A stretch of DNA of 33,950 nt from Spirochaetia bacterium (GTDB lineage: Bacteria > Spirochaetota > Spirochaetia > Sphaerochaetales > Sphaerochaetaceae), in the NCBI GenBank assembly GCA_009930195.1, contig RZYT01000004.1, positions 1-33,950 on the forward strand, read 5' to 3'. The notes beneath the pieces were generated by a model. It saw only the letters and a program-made list of their open reading frames with translations. It did not search any database and was not told the DNA's origin. The position numbers and the translations under genes are program-made. Below, piece after piece: positions 14,161-23,372 of this stretch (position 1 is the stretch's first letter; every line of letters begins with the position of its first letter).

Positions 14161-14411
14161 CTTGCAATATTGCTTCATGTGGCGCAGTCTTGAACTCTTA
14201 CCTGTCTGCGGGGAGCGATTCAGTAACGCACGCGTGCGAACATTTAGGAATTACGTACCAGCTGCAACACAAAAACGAAAGCAAGTAAACCGTAGCACGC
14301 GCCCATTTGGCTGTCAATTCTCCGCCCTCCCCAAAGCAGGTGGTTTTTCTTGACTGCCGGCAAGGACATTTACTCTTGCATTTCTCCAACATTCTTTGCA
14401 TGATGTCGAGC

Positions 14412-15080
14412 ATGAACAGCAATATACTTGGATTGGTCATTTCGTTTCCCTTTTTGGCAGTGGTAATTGCAATAGGAATTCTTCTGAAGAGAGTATTCTC
14501 TATTTCCAGCGAATCGATGCGCAAGTTCATCCATATAGGGGTGTCCAACTGGTGGTTCATTGAAGTGAACTATTTCACCTCAATCGGCTATGCCTTGCTT
14601 GGGCCGATTGCATTCATCATTCTCAACAGCCTCTTTACCTTCCTTGGGTGGGGCAAGAGCCTGGGGATGGATGACAAGAAGCGAAACTATGGGTTGATCT
14701 ATTTCCCCATCACCCTGCTGATTCTGGTGATCTTGCAGTTCCAGGGAGTAGTCTCTTCGCTTTCCTGTACGATTTCCGTCATGATCATGGGCTACGGAGA
14801 TGGCCTTGCCGCTCTCTTTGGTGCGAAGTGGGGGAAGAAAAAGCTCCCGCTTTCCTTTGCCACCAAGTCCTATCTGGGATGCTTGGTCATGGCGTTGGTG
14901 AGTTTCCTTGTCACCTTCATCGGCCTTGTTGCATTCACCAGCATCGGCTTGCCCACGGTTGTGTTGGTCTCTCTGGTCATCGGCCTCCTGTGCAGTGCCG
15001 CCGAAGCGGTAACCCCCTTCGGTCTGGACAATATCACCGTCCCCTTCCTGGCTCTCCTCATCCTTGAGGTGTTGGTATGA
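14412..15080 (+). CDS. Dolichol/phytol-kinase-like integral membrane protein
   Basis: A 222-residue protein with about six or seven membrane helices, in the polyprenol kinase / CTP-transferase superfamily (SEC59, VTE5). The family features are M-R-K-F-I-H-I-G near residue 38, M-G-Y-G-D-G-L-A-A-L-F-G-A-K-W-G-K midway (the presumed nucleotide-binding loop) and P-F-G-L-D-N-I-T-V-P near the C-terminus. Members phosphorylate isoprenoid alcohols such as phytol or dolichol, often using CTP. The substrate here is unknown. The start is uncertain: in-frame ATGs at 14400, 14403 and 14412 all lack a good ribosome binding site. It overlaps the DUF92 gene by 4 bases (ATGA). Confidence 0.8.
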   Translation: MNSNILGLVISFPFLAVVIAIGILLKRVFSISSESMRKFIHIGVSNWWFIEVNYFTSIGYALLGPIAFIILNSLFTFLGWGKSLGMDDKKRNYGLIYFPITLLILVILQFQGVVSSLSCTISVMIMGYGDGLAALFGAKWGKKKLPLSFATKSYLGCLVMALVSFLVTFIGLVAFTSIGLPTVVLVSLVIGLLCSAAEAVTPFGLDNITVPFLALLILEVLV

Positions 15081-15955
15081 GCAGGTACGCAAACCTTGTG
15101 GAACCCAACGGTTCGCTCTCCTCTCTGTTCAATCAGGTGTTTTTCTCTTTGCCGTTTGCCTTCTGGGCTCTTGCCCTGATCATGCTGGTGGTCTCGGTTG
15201 CATCCTATAAAAGCAAGCAACTGACGCTTGGCGGATCTTTTGCTGCGTTCCTGGTGGGGCTCATACCCACCTATGTGCTTGGGTTCGGTGCCCTTGCCAC
15301 CTTGTTGCTGTTCTTCATTGCTGCAGGGGTTCTGGGCAAGATTGCAAAGAGAATCTGTACCGTGGATGTCATGAAGATCCACAAGAAAGGGGGAACCCGT
15401 GACGCGATGCAGGTGTATGCGAACGGGTTCATGGCTCTGCTTGCAGGGCTGTTGTACGCACTGAATCCTACCATGTCGTTCTTGGTGATGTTCGGCTCGG
15501 CTGTTGGCGAAGCGGCAAGCGATACGTTTGCAAGCGAGGTGGGAATCCTCTCCAAGACAAAGCCGGTTTCCATCATCACCGGCAAGCCCATGACCCCCGG
15601 GCTGAGCGGGGCTGTCAGCCCGCTTGGCCTCGCTTCAGGCTTATTGGGAGCAGTGCTCATCGGACTCTGCTTCTGGGGTTGTTTCCTCCCCCTTGCGCCC
15701 AAGAGTGCCGCCTATGCCTCGGTGGTTGCCCTCAGTTCCTTTTTCGGCTGTCTTATAGACAGCGTATTGGGAGCAACGGTACAGGCTCACTACTATGATG
15801 AGGTCAATGACCGTATCACCGAGCGCTCTGAGGTGGATGGCCGAACGCTTGTGCTTGAGAGGGGAGTCCGTTGGATTGACAATGACATGGTGAACTTCAT
15901 GAGCAACGTGATTGCGGCGCTGTTCGGCATGTCCATGAGCCTCTTGATTGGGTAA
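15077..15955 (+). CDS. DUF92 (TMEM19/VTE6-like) membrane protein
   Basis: A 292-residue protein with about seven membrane helices, from the DUF92 family. Recognisable conserved parts are G-G-S-F-A-A-F-L-V-G near residue 54, the polar K-K-G-G-T-R-D-A-M-Q-V-Y-A-N-G stretch, G-E-A-A-S-D-T-F-A-S-E-V-G and P-M-T-P-G-L-S-G-A-V-S-P-L-G. The plant homologue VTE6 phosphorylates phytyl phosphate to phytyl diphosphate. Bacterial members are mostly uncharacterised. Coupling to a VTE5-like kinase by a 4-base overlap suggests a two-step conversion of an isoprenoid alcohol to its diphosphate. The substrate and the activity here are inferred. Confidence 0.85.
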   Translation: MSRYANLVEPNGSLSSLFNQVFFSLPFAFWALALIMLVVSVASYKSKQLTLGGSFAAFLVGLIPTYVLGFGALATLLLFFIAAGVLGKIAKRICTVDVMKIHKKGGTRDAMQVYANGFMALLAGLLYALNPTMSFLVMFGSAVGEAASDTFASEVGILSKTKPVSIITGKPMTPGLSGAVSPLGLASGLLGAVLIGLCFWGCFLPLAPKSAAYASVVALSSFFGCLIDSVLGATVQAHYYDEVNDRITERSEVDGRTLVLERGVRWIDNDMVNFMSNVIAALFGMSMSLLIG

Positions 15956-15969
15956 GTTGCATTTTCCCC

Positions 15970-15998
15970 TTGCTTCTTGGCCCGTTTGTTTGTATGTT
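15970..15998 (+). promoter_or_regulatory. groEL promoter
   Basis: TTGCTT (15970-15975), 17 bases and TATGTT (15993-15998) give a sigma-70-type promoter with a start near 16005. This leaves a leader of about 67 bases. No heat-shock sigma-32-like box is evident. Confidence 0.5.
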
Positions 15999-16009
15999 AC
16001 ATCACGGTG

Positions 16010-16048
16010 GACCCGTAAGGGGTCTGCTATGTGTTATCGCACCACATA
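16010..16048 (+). promoter_or_regulatory. groEL leader inverted repeats
   Basis: A small hairpin, GACCC-gtaag-GGGTC (16010-16024), is followed by an inverted repeat TATGTG-N9-CACATA (16028-16048). The 9-base spacer equals that of the HrcA operator CIRCE (TTAGCACTC-N9-GAGTGCTAA), but the arms do not match CIRCE. It may be an operator for another regulator or an mRNA structure. Confidence 0.35.
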
Positions 16049-16056
16049 TTCTTTAA

Positions 16057-17706
<1,650 letters not shown>

Positions 17707-17725
17707 GTGTGAAGGTGTTTGAGCG

Positions 17726-17752
17726 GGGGCCGCAGTATTGCGGCCCCTCTTT
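17726..17752 (+). terminator. Terminator after groEL
   Basis: GGGGCCGC and GCGGCCCC form a perfect 8-bp stem around a 6-base loop, followed by TCTTT, 20 bases after the groEL stop. Confidence 0.8.
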
Positions 17753-17781
17753 CCGTATATAGCACCGAAATATGGTAAAAC

Positions 17782-17811
17782 TTGACTACCATGTAGTGAA
17801 CGTGCTACTTT
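17782..17811 (+). promoter_or_regulatory. Promoter of yajC-secD-secF
   Basis: TTGACT (17782-17787), 18 bases and TACTTT (17806-17811). A small inverted repeat, ACTAC-cat-GTAGT, sits inside the spacer. The leader would be about 75 bases. Confidence 0.55.
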
Positions 17812-17892
17812 TATCGATACTTGGAAAATTGGATGCGAAGGTAACTTCCACCTCTTTTCTGCATCCGATTTCTTGCAAAGTGAGGATCACCC

Positions 17893-18339
17893 ATGTTTTC
17901 ATTGCTTAGTGCTATGGCTACCCCAGAGGCATCTGGCGGTGCCGCAGGTTCCACCGGCTCCATGATGACGACCTTCGTAACGTTTGGTCTCATCATTGTC
18001 ATCTTCTATTTTCTGATCATCCGTCCGCAGAAGAAGCGTGACAAGGAGACCAAGGAGATGCTTGCTGCCATCAAGAAAGGGGACAAGGTAGTCTCCATTG
18101 GTGGTATCCACGGTACTGTCTTGGCGGTCAAGGAGACCACTGTAGTAGTAAAGGTCGATGACAATACGCGCATCGAATTCTCCAGGAATGCAATCAGCAG
18201 CATCGTCGACCGCAAGGCCGAAGGCACTTCCGCTTCCAGCAAAAAGAAGGCGAAGAAGGAAGAGCAGGTCAGCGCACCCGAGACAAAGAGTGAGAGCGCT
18301 GCCGTCGAAGCTGATGCCGAGAAAAAAGACAACAACTAA
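17893..18339 (+). CDS. yajC: Preprotein translocase accessory subunit YajC
   Basis: A 148-residue single-span membrane protein. The helix at about residues 27-46 (L-I-I-V-I-F-Y-F-L-I-I) leads into the family hallmark R-P-Q-K-K-R-D-K-E. A small beta domain follows with G-D-K-V-V-S-I-G-G-I-H-G-T-V, typical of YajC. The C-terminus beyond residue 108 is a charged Lys/Glu/Ser tail longer than in many homologues (E. coli YajC is about 110 residues). It associates with SecDF at the SecYEG channel. It is the first gene of the operon and 27 bases from secD. The ribosome binding site is GTGAGG. Confidence 0.95.
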   Translation: MFSLLSAMATPEASGGAAGSTGSMMTTFVTFGLIIVIFYFLIIRPQKKRDKETKEMLAAIKKGDKVVSIGGIHGTVLAVKETTVVVKVDDNTRIEFSRNAISSIVDRKAEGTSASSKKKAKKEEQVSAPETKSESAAVEADAEKKDNN

Positions 18340-18366
18340 TCTATTAAAGACAATCTGGAGAATATC

Positions 18367-20094
18367 ATGAAAAAACGGAGTCGTCTGGTGATCGTTCTGG
18401 TGGTCGTCTTGTTGTGCGGATACTTCTTGTATCCCACGATTGCGTGGTATGGATTCGTACCGCAGGACGCCAAGGAACTGGCAACAGGCTCAAATGTACA
18501 GATCAAGGAGTACTCTCGTGGACAGGCTTCACGGGATCTTCGTGCACTGAAGGATCTGGTGGCACAGGATGCACAGCAAACCTTGCCCTCAGAGTATGCA
18601 TACCTCAAGGATGTTGCAAAGGCCAACTACAAGGCCATGAAGCGTTCGGTCCCCAGAACATGGACGATCGAGGCTCTCTTTGCAGGGTTCTACAATGAGC
18701 AGGGTATGTTTGATGCCGCCGAGTCCTACTACCGGACCAGCCTGCTTGAGCTGAAAGCCTTGGGCAACAAGGCTCTCCAGTTGGGCTTGGATCTTCGCGG
18801 TGGTATGAGCATCCTGCTTGAGGCGGATACTGCTGCTTTTGAGGCGAAAAAGGGTTCTTCTGCTTCCGCTTCAGAGGTTTCCGAGGCAATCCGCCAGGAC
18901 ATCGAGATCCTGGAGAAGCGCATCGACCAGTTCGGCGTCAGTGAGCCGGTCATCAGGTTGCAGGGAAGTGACCAGATCCTCATCGAGGTTCCTGGTGCTG
19001 CCGACCCCGAGCGCGTAAACTCCTTCCTCCGCGGCAAGGGTTCCTTGGTCTTCAAGATGGTTGACAATGAGCTCAGTACCCAGCTTGCAGAGTATTACCA
19101 GGCAAATCCGTCCGAAGTCTACACCGATACAGGCGCCTTGAAGCAGCCCTCCTTCCTGCCCGCAGGAAAGATTGCCGCCGGCTACTATGTCAGCGATGAG
19201 TACGGTATCGACGAGCTTGAGCGCTATGTGGTCATCGAGGAAGCAGTCGGCCTGGATGGTATGCATCTTGAGAGTGCAACTACGGGAACCGATGGCATCA
19301 CCGGCAGGCCGGTGGTCAACTTCCAGCTTGACAGCCTTGGTGGGGATATCTTCTACAAGCTGACTTCCACCAATGTGGGCAATACGCTTGCAGTGGTCAT
19401 GGATGGCAAGGTCAAGGCCATGGCAACCATCAATGAGGGTATCCGCAATCAGGTCCAGATTTCCGGCTTCAACGCCGAGGAAGCAAACGACCTCGCCATT
19501 GTGCTGCGTACTGCCGCCTTGCCGATCGAGCTGGTGGTTTCCAGCCAGCAGGCAGTGGGTGCAACCCTTGGTGAAGATGCCGTCAATGCAGGCGTGAAAG
19601 CGATTGCCGTCGGTCTCATTTTGGTCATCATCCTCATGTTTGCGTACTACCACGTCAGTGGCTTGGTCGCCGACCTGGCCCTGATTTTCAACCTGTTCAT
19701 CATGATCAGTGTTCTCTCTGCCTTCAACTTCACCCTGACACTGACCAGTGTTGCCGGTCTCATCCTGACTTTGGGCATGGCCGTCGATACCAACGTCATT
19801 ATCTTTGAGCGCATCAAGGAAGAGCGAAGGTTGGGCAAGAGCGACATTGCTTCGATCAAAGCAGGTTTTGACAAGGCTTTCTGGACCGTCATGGACGCCA
19901 ATATCACTACGATCATTGCGGCCCTGGTTCTTTCCCAGCTGGGAAGCAGTTCTGTCAAGGGTTTTGCGAATACGCTCGCTATCGGTATCGTCAGTTCGGT
20001 GTTCACCGCGCTGTTCGTATCGCATCTCGTTTTTGATGCGACCGTAGCTCACCGCGAGGGTAAGAAGCTGCACATCAGCTGGAGGAAAAACTAA
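18367..20094 (+). CDS. secD: Protein translocase subunit SecD
   Basis: A 575-residue RND-family membrane protein that uses the proton gradient to pull exported proteins through the Sec channel. The first helix is at residues 5-25. The hallmark L-G-L-D-L-R-G-G-M appears only near residue 139, whereas in most SecD proteins it follows helix 1 closely. About 110 extra residues, mostly helical and charged, lie between. Later come the periplasmic P1 region with F-G-V-S-E-P-V-I-R and five C-terminal helices (about 400-560) containing A-V-D-T-N-V-I-I-F-E-R-I-K-E-E, whose Asp is important for proton flow. It joins secF with no gap (TAAATG). Confidence 0.96.
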   Translation: MKKRSRLVIVLVVVLLCGYFLYPTIAWYGFVPQDAKELATGSNVQIKEYSRGQASRDLRALKDLVAQDAQQTLPSEYAYLKDVAKANYKAMKRSVPRTWTIEALFAGFYNEQGMFDAAESYYRTSLLELKALGNKALQLGLDLRGGMSILLEADTAAFEAKKGSSASASEVSEAIRQDIEILEKRIDQFGVSEPVIRLQGSDQILIEVPGAADPERVNSFLRGKGSLVFKMVDNELSTQLAEYYQANPSEVYTDTGALKQPSFLPAGKIAAGYYVSDEYGIDELERYVVIEEAVGLDGMHLESATTGTDGITGRPVVNFQLDSLGGDIFYKLTSTNVGNTLAVVMDGKVKAMATINEGIRNQVQISGFNAEEANDLAIVLRTAALPIELVVSSQQAVGATLGEDAVNAGVKAIAVGLILVIILMFAYYHVSGLVADLALIFNLFIMISVLSAFNFTLTLTSVAGLILTLGMAVDTNVIIFERIKEERRLGKSDIASIKAGFDKAFWTVMDANITTIIAALVLSQLGSSSVKGFANTLAIGIVSSVFTALFVSHLVFDATVAHREGKKLHISWRKN

Positions 20095-21300
20095 ATGCTT
20101 AAGAACGATATTCCTGTCATCAAACTGCGCTGGTATTCCTGGGCTTTGGCTGGAGTCCTCCTGATTGCCGGAGTCATCTCCTTGGTCGCGTTCGGTGGAT
20201 TCAATCTTGGGGTTGACTTCGAAAGCGGTCTCAGCCAGCGCATCCAGGTTGCACCGGTTGGCCTTGAAGTCACCTACAGTGGCAACAAGGATGCCGTGCT
20301 CTCCATCAGCGGCTCGGCTCTCTCGCTTGAGGTTCGTGGCGATGAAGGGGTTTCCACCACTTCATTCCGCTTCGCTGCCTATCCTACGGCAAAGGACCTT
20401 GCTTCAGCCCTCGCAGGCGTTGCACAGGTTTCTGCAACCGCAGTAGACGGCTCGCTCAAGAGTGAGGATCTGCTCTCCGGATACGGATTCCCTGCAACCC
20501 TTTCCGCAACACCCACCAGGTTGAACTTCCAGAGCACCGGCAATGCTTCCATTGAGGATGTACGCTCGGCTCTCGCTTCCTTGGGCAATGTGAAGGTGCA
20601 GACAGTCGGTTCGGCAACCAGCCAGACCTTCCAGGTCCGCTTGGGGATCAAGGACAATTCCACCCAGTCTTCCATGGAAGATGAGGTGAAGGCAGCCCTT
20701 GCCGCCCACTTCGGTGAAGGCAATGTGGTAGTCCTGCAGAGTGACTACATCGGTCCGAAGTTCAGTGCAACCCTGCTTTCCAGCTCCATCCTGGCTATCG
20801 TGGTTGCCATGGCCCTGATCCTGGTGTATGTCTGGATCCGTTTCCGCTTCGCCTATGCAGTCTCTTCCCTGATCGCATTGCTGCATGACATCCTGATGAT
20901 GCTCACTGTCATCTCGCTGTTGCGCCTTGAGTTCTCCAGCACCACGATTGCAGCCTTGCTGACGATCATCGGGTACTCACTCAACAATACGATCGTCATC
21001 TTTGACCGTGTCCGTGAAAACGTGATGCTCAACAAGGATGCTTCTCTCGCGGCTCACATCAACAGAAGTGTGACCCAGTCGATGAGCAGAACCATCATGA
21101 GCGCCGTCACCACCTTGGTTGCAATTCTCCCCTTGGCAATCTTTGCCTCGGGTGATATCCAGCTCTTTGCGGTGAACATGGGCTTCGGCATTCTCTTTGG
21201 TACCTTCTCTTCCAACCTGCTCGCACCTGCGATGCTCTATTGGATCAGCAAGGCCCAGAAGAAGGCCAATGTGGAACAGGTGGTTCAGAAGACCGAGTAG
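20095..21300 (+). CDS. secF: Protein translocase subunit SecF
   Basis: A 401-residue partner of SecD with six membrane helices. Helix 1 ends in the family position G-V-D-F-E-S-G-L. The common form is G-x-D-F-x-G-G-T, so the second part is altered. The periplasmic region runs to about residue 220. C-terminal helices contain L-H-D-I-L-M-M-L, G-Y-S-L-N-N-T-I-V-I-F-D-R-V-R-E-N (the SecF signature) and R-T-I-M-S-A-V-T-T-L. It is longer than E. coli SecF (323 residues) because of an enlarged periplasmic part. A terminator-like hairpin follows. Confidence 0.96.
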   Translation: MLKNDIPVIKLRWYSWALAGVLLIAGVISLVAFGGFNLGVDFESGLSQRIQVAPVGLEVTYSGNKDAVLSISGSALSLEVRGDEGVSTTSFRFAAYPTAKDLASALAGVAQVSATAVDGSLKSEDLLSGYGFPATLSATPTRLNFQSTGNASIEDVRSALASLGNVKVQTVGSATSQTFQVRLGIKDNSTQSSMEDEVKAALAAHFGEGNVVVLQSDYIGPKFSATLLSSSILAIVVAMALILVYVWIRFRFAYAVSSLIALLHDILMMLTVISLLRLEFSSTTIAALLTIIGYSLNNTIVIFDRVRENVMLNKDASLAAHINRSVTQSMSRTIMSAVTTLVAILPLAIFASGDIQLFAVNMGFGILFGTFSSNLLAPAMLYWISKAQKKANVEQVVQKTE

Positions 21301-21326
21301 GCTGAACTCACAGCTTATCCTGAAAG

Positions 21327-21360
21327 CGCTGCCGTGGGGTTATCTTGCGGTGGCGTTTTT
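21327..21360 (+). terminator. Terminator-like hairpin after secF
   Basis: CGCTGCCG (21327-21334) pairs with CGGTGGCG (21348-21355) with two G-T wobbles, followed by TTTTT. It lies between secF and ispH, 16 bases before the ispH start, so it may attenuate rather than fully stop transcription. Confidence 0.55.
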
Positions 21361-21376
21361 GTCATACTGGGGAATT

Positions 21377-22234
21377 ATGAAGATAGTACTGTCCAAGACA
21401 ATGGGGTATTGCAACGGCGTCTCACGTGCACTCGATCTGGCCGAGCAGGCCATAGAAGAGGCCAAGGGCCGAGAGTTGCCGGTCTACTCGTTGGGAAAGC
21501 TTATCCATAACCGGCAGGTGTGCGAGCATTTTAGGGATGAGGGTCTGGAGGAGATAGCACATCCTGAGGGGCATGATACGGGTGTGGTCATCCTGCGTGC
21601 CCATGGAATACCTGACCGCCTACGCAGTGAATTCGTTGATGCTGGTTTCACCCTCATTGATGCCACCTGCTCTGTGGTGAAGCGCAATCTTCGTCTCATT
21701 GCCAAGTACAGCAAGACCCATTCCATTCTCGTTGTCGGTCACAAGGGACATCCGGAGTCGATCGCTATGCAGGGTGTTATGGTGGAAGGATCGGTTTGCC
21801 CGAGCATTTTGCTTTGTACTGTTGAGGATGTGAGGGCTCTTCCCAAGGGCCGATCCTATGCTGTTTTCGTCCAGACAACCTTTGACCAGCAGCTCTGGAC
21901 TGAGATTCGTAGTGCCCTCGTGGAGCGTACCCAGACGGGCTCAGAGATGTTTTTTGTCAATGAGATTTGCCCTAACTCCATCAACAGGCGACAAGCGGTC
22001 ATCGAATTGGCAGAGCAGTGTGATGCCGTGGTGGTGATCGGGGGCAAGGAGAGTGCCAATACGAGAGCACTCTATACCTTGGCCCTGGAAATGGGCAAAC
22101 CTGCCTGGCACATAGAGGATGCATCGCATGTTGTTCCCGAGATGTATGAGTATGCTACACTAGGGGTGACGGCAGGAGCTTCCACTCCCTCATCCCTGAT
22201 CGATGAGGTTGTCCAGAGACTGCAACAGGAGTAA
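21377..22234 (+). CDS. ispH: 4-hydroxy-3-methylbut-2-enyl diphosphate reductase
   Basis: A 285-residue [4Fe-4S] enzyme for the last step of the MEP pathway, reducing HMBPP to isopentenyl and dimethylallyl diphosphate. The three cluster cysteines are visible: Cys12 in G-Y-C-N-G-V, Cys98 in D-A-T-C and Cys198 in N-E-I-C-P-N-S. Conserved His residues in L-I-H-N, R-A-H-G and G-H-K-G-H and the V-I-G-G-K-E-S-A-N-T motif are present. I start at the ATG giving M-K-I-V-L-S. The frame continues upstream but overlaps secF. It is 3 bases from rex, so the two are probably co-transcribed. It supplies the isoprenoid units that the kinase pair at 14412-15955 may salvage. Confidence 0.95.
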   Translation: MKIVLSKTMGYCNGVSRALDLAEQAIEEAKGRELPVYSLGKLIHNRQVCEHFRDEGLEEIAHPEGHDTGVVILRAHGIPDRLRSEFVDAGFTLIDATCSVVKRNLRLIAKYSKTHSILVVGHKGHPESIAMQGVMVEGSVCPSILLCTVEDVRALPKGRSYAVFVQTTFDQQLWTEIRSALVERTQTGSEMFFVNEICPNSINRRQAVIELAEQCDAVVVIGGKESANTRALYTLALEMGKPAWHIEDASHVVPEMYEYATLGVTAGASTPSSLIDEVVQRLQQE

Positions 22235-22237
22235 TGC

Positions 22238-22909
22238 ATGAACACAACGAACAGAGGGATTCCCATTCCCACCATCAAGCGTTTCCCGTCATACCTCAGA
22301 TTGCTCAAGGGGTATCGTGATGAGGGTATGCAGACCGTGTCTGCTACCGTTCTTGCGGAAGAGTTGGGGCTCAAGCCGATCCAGGTGCGCAAGGATATCT
22401 CCTGCACCGGCATCGAGGGGAAGCCGAAGGTGGGATTTACCGTCATCAAGCTCATCGATGCAATCATCCATACCCTCGGATGGGACAATGCAACCGATGC
22501 CATTCTCATCGGAGCAGGGCATCTCGGTTCGGCTCTTGCCCGGTATGAGGGGTTTGAGAGCTATGGACTGAAGATTGTTGCTGCGTTTGACATTGACCCA
22601 AGCAAGTGCGGATCGTTTCTGGGGGAGGTCCCGGTCTTCCTGCTCGACCAGCTCAGCCGATACATCGAGGAAAACCATGTGAATATCGGCGTTCTGGCCG
22701 TTCCTGCCGTCCAGGCCCAGGAAGTTGCTGAGCTGCTGGTCTCCTGTGGCATTCTGGCAATCTGGAACTTTGCCCCGAAGGACCTGAAGTTGCCCGAGCG
22801 TGTGGTGGTCCAGCGTACGGATCTTGCCACCAGTTTTGCCGTGCTCTCCGCCAAGGTAAAGCGAAAGATGAACAAGGAAGAGTTGCTCGGGGAAGAGGAC
22901 GAGTGGTAA
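22238..22909 (+). CDS. rex: Redox-sensing transcriptional repressor Rex
   Basis: A 223-residue dimeric repressor that reads the NADH/NAD+ ratio. The N-terminal winged helix (about 1-80) has the Rex pattern R-F-P-S-Y-L-R-L-L and L-G-L-K-P-I-Q-V-R-K-D-I. A Rossmann domain follows, with G-A-G-H-L-G at 92-97. Rex binds DNA at low NADH and lets go at high NADH, so fermentative and hydrogen-producing genes are switched on under reducing conditions. Its position just before the hydrogenase cluster suggests that cluster as a target. An AGGAG ribosome binding site precedes the ATG. The highly charged C-terminal end (K-R-K-M-N-K-E-E) is ordinary. Confidence 0.95.
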   Translation: MNTTNRGIPIPTIKRFPSYLRLLKGYRDEGMQTVSATVLAEELGLKPIQVRKDISCTGIEGKPKVGFTVIKLIDAIIHTLGWDNATDAILIGAGHLGSALARYEGFESYGLKIVAAFDIDPSKCGSFLGEVPVFLLDQLSRYIEENHVNIGVLAVPAVQAQEVAELLVSCGILAIWNFAPKDLKLPERVVVQRTDLATSFAVLSAKVKRKMNKEELLGEEDEW

Positions 22910-23006
22910 AACAAATGCATTGTTTGGTGAATTGTTTTTGCAGAATGATAAATAATGTGAAGACAGTAATAATAAAAACAGATTTAGCCGAATAATCTAC
23001 CATTAA

Positions 23007-23026
23007 ATTGTGTTACGTTCACGAAT
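23007..23026. promoter_or_regulatory. Tentative Rex-like operator
   Basis: ATTGTG and CACGAAT lie 7 bases apart and are inverted copies apart from one extra base (ATTGTG against ATTCGTG). Rex sites have the form TTGTG-A-A-N4-T-T-CACAA, so this is only a partial fit. It lies 25 bases upstream of the -35 box of the hydrogenase operon. Confidence 0.3.
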
Positions 23027-23050
23027 AAAATACCTTAATCACTAAATTTA

Positions 23051-23080
23051 TTGACGTCTCCCCCACCTTCGCGTTAGTAT
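23051..23080 (+). promoter_or_regulatory. Promoter of the hydrogenase operon
   Basis: TTGACG (23051-23056), 18 bases and TAGTAT (23075-23080) give a start near 23087, 25 bases before the first ATG. The preceding 22910-23050 is A/T-rich, far more so than the surrounding genes, as expected of a control region. Confidence 0.55.
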
Positions 23081-23111
23081 GTGGCCAGCATAAGAACATG
23101 AGGTTTTCAGC

Positions 23112-23372
23112 ATGGAAAAATTGGTCGTCGAGCTCTGTATGGGAAGTTCCTGTTTCGCCCGGGGCAATGCGCAAACGCTTGCTGCCTTGGAGACCTTCCT
23201 CAAAGAGGAGGGTCTGGGAGAACGTGTGGAACTGGTTGGGCATCTCTGCCTTGGTTCTTGCTCAAAAGGACCCAATCTGAGAATTGGGGAGACAACCTAC
23301 AGTGGTCTTGACGCTGCCTGTGTCATTGACCTTGTCCGCTCTGCGCTGAAAGACCAGGGAGCGATGGTATGA
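23112..23372 (+). CDS. Thioredoxin-like [2Fe-2S] ferredoxin (NuoE-like), first copy
   Basis: An 86-residue small iron-sulfur protein. Four cysteines sit as C-x4-C near the N-terminus (C-M-G-S-S-C) and C-x3-C further on (C-L-G-S-C), the [2Fe-2S] pattern of NuoE and the thioredoxin-like ferredoxins. It probably passes electrons to or from the following hydrogenase-like sensor. It overlaps that gene by 4 bases (ATGATC), so the two are translationally coupled. Thermotoga maritima carries a similar small ferredoxin gene in front of its sensory hydrogenase. A GAGG ribosome binding site precedes the ATG. The electron partner is inferred from context. Confidence 0.88.
   Translation: MEKLVVELCMGSSCFARGNAQTLAALETFLKEEGLGERVELVGHLCLGSCSKGPNLRIGETTYSGLDAACVIDLVRSALKDQGAMV

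Noticed and set aside
16010-16050. CIRCE operator before groEL
   Set aside because: The repeat has the right 9-base spacer but its arms do not match the CIRCE sequence.
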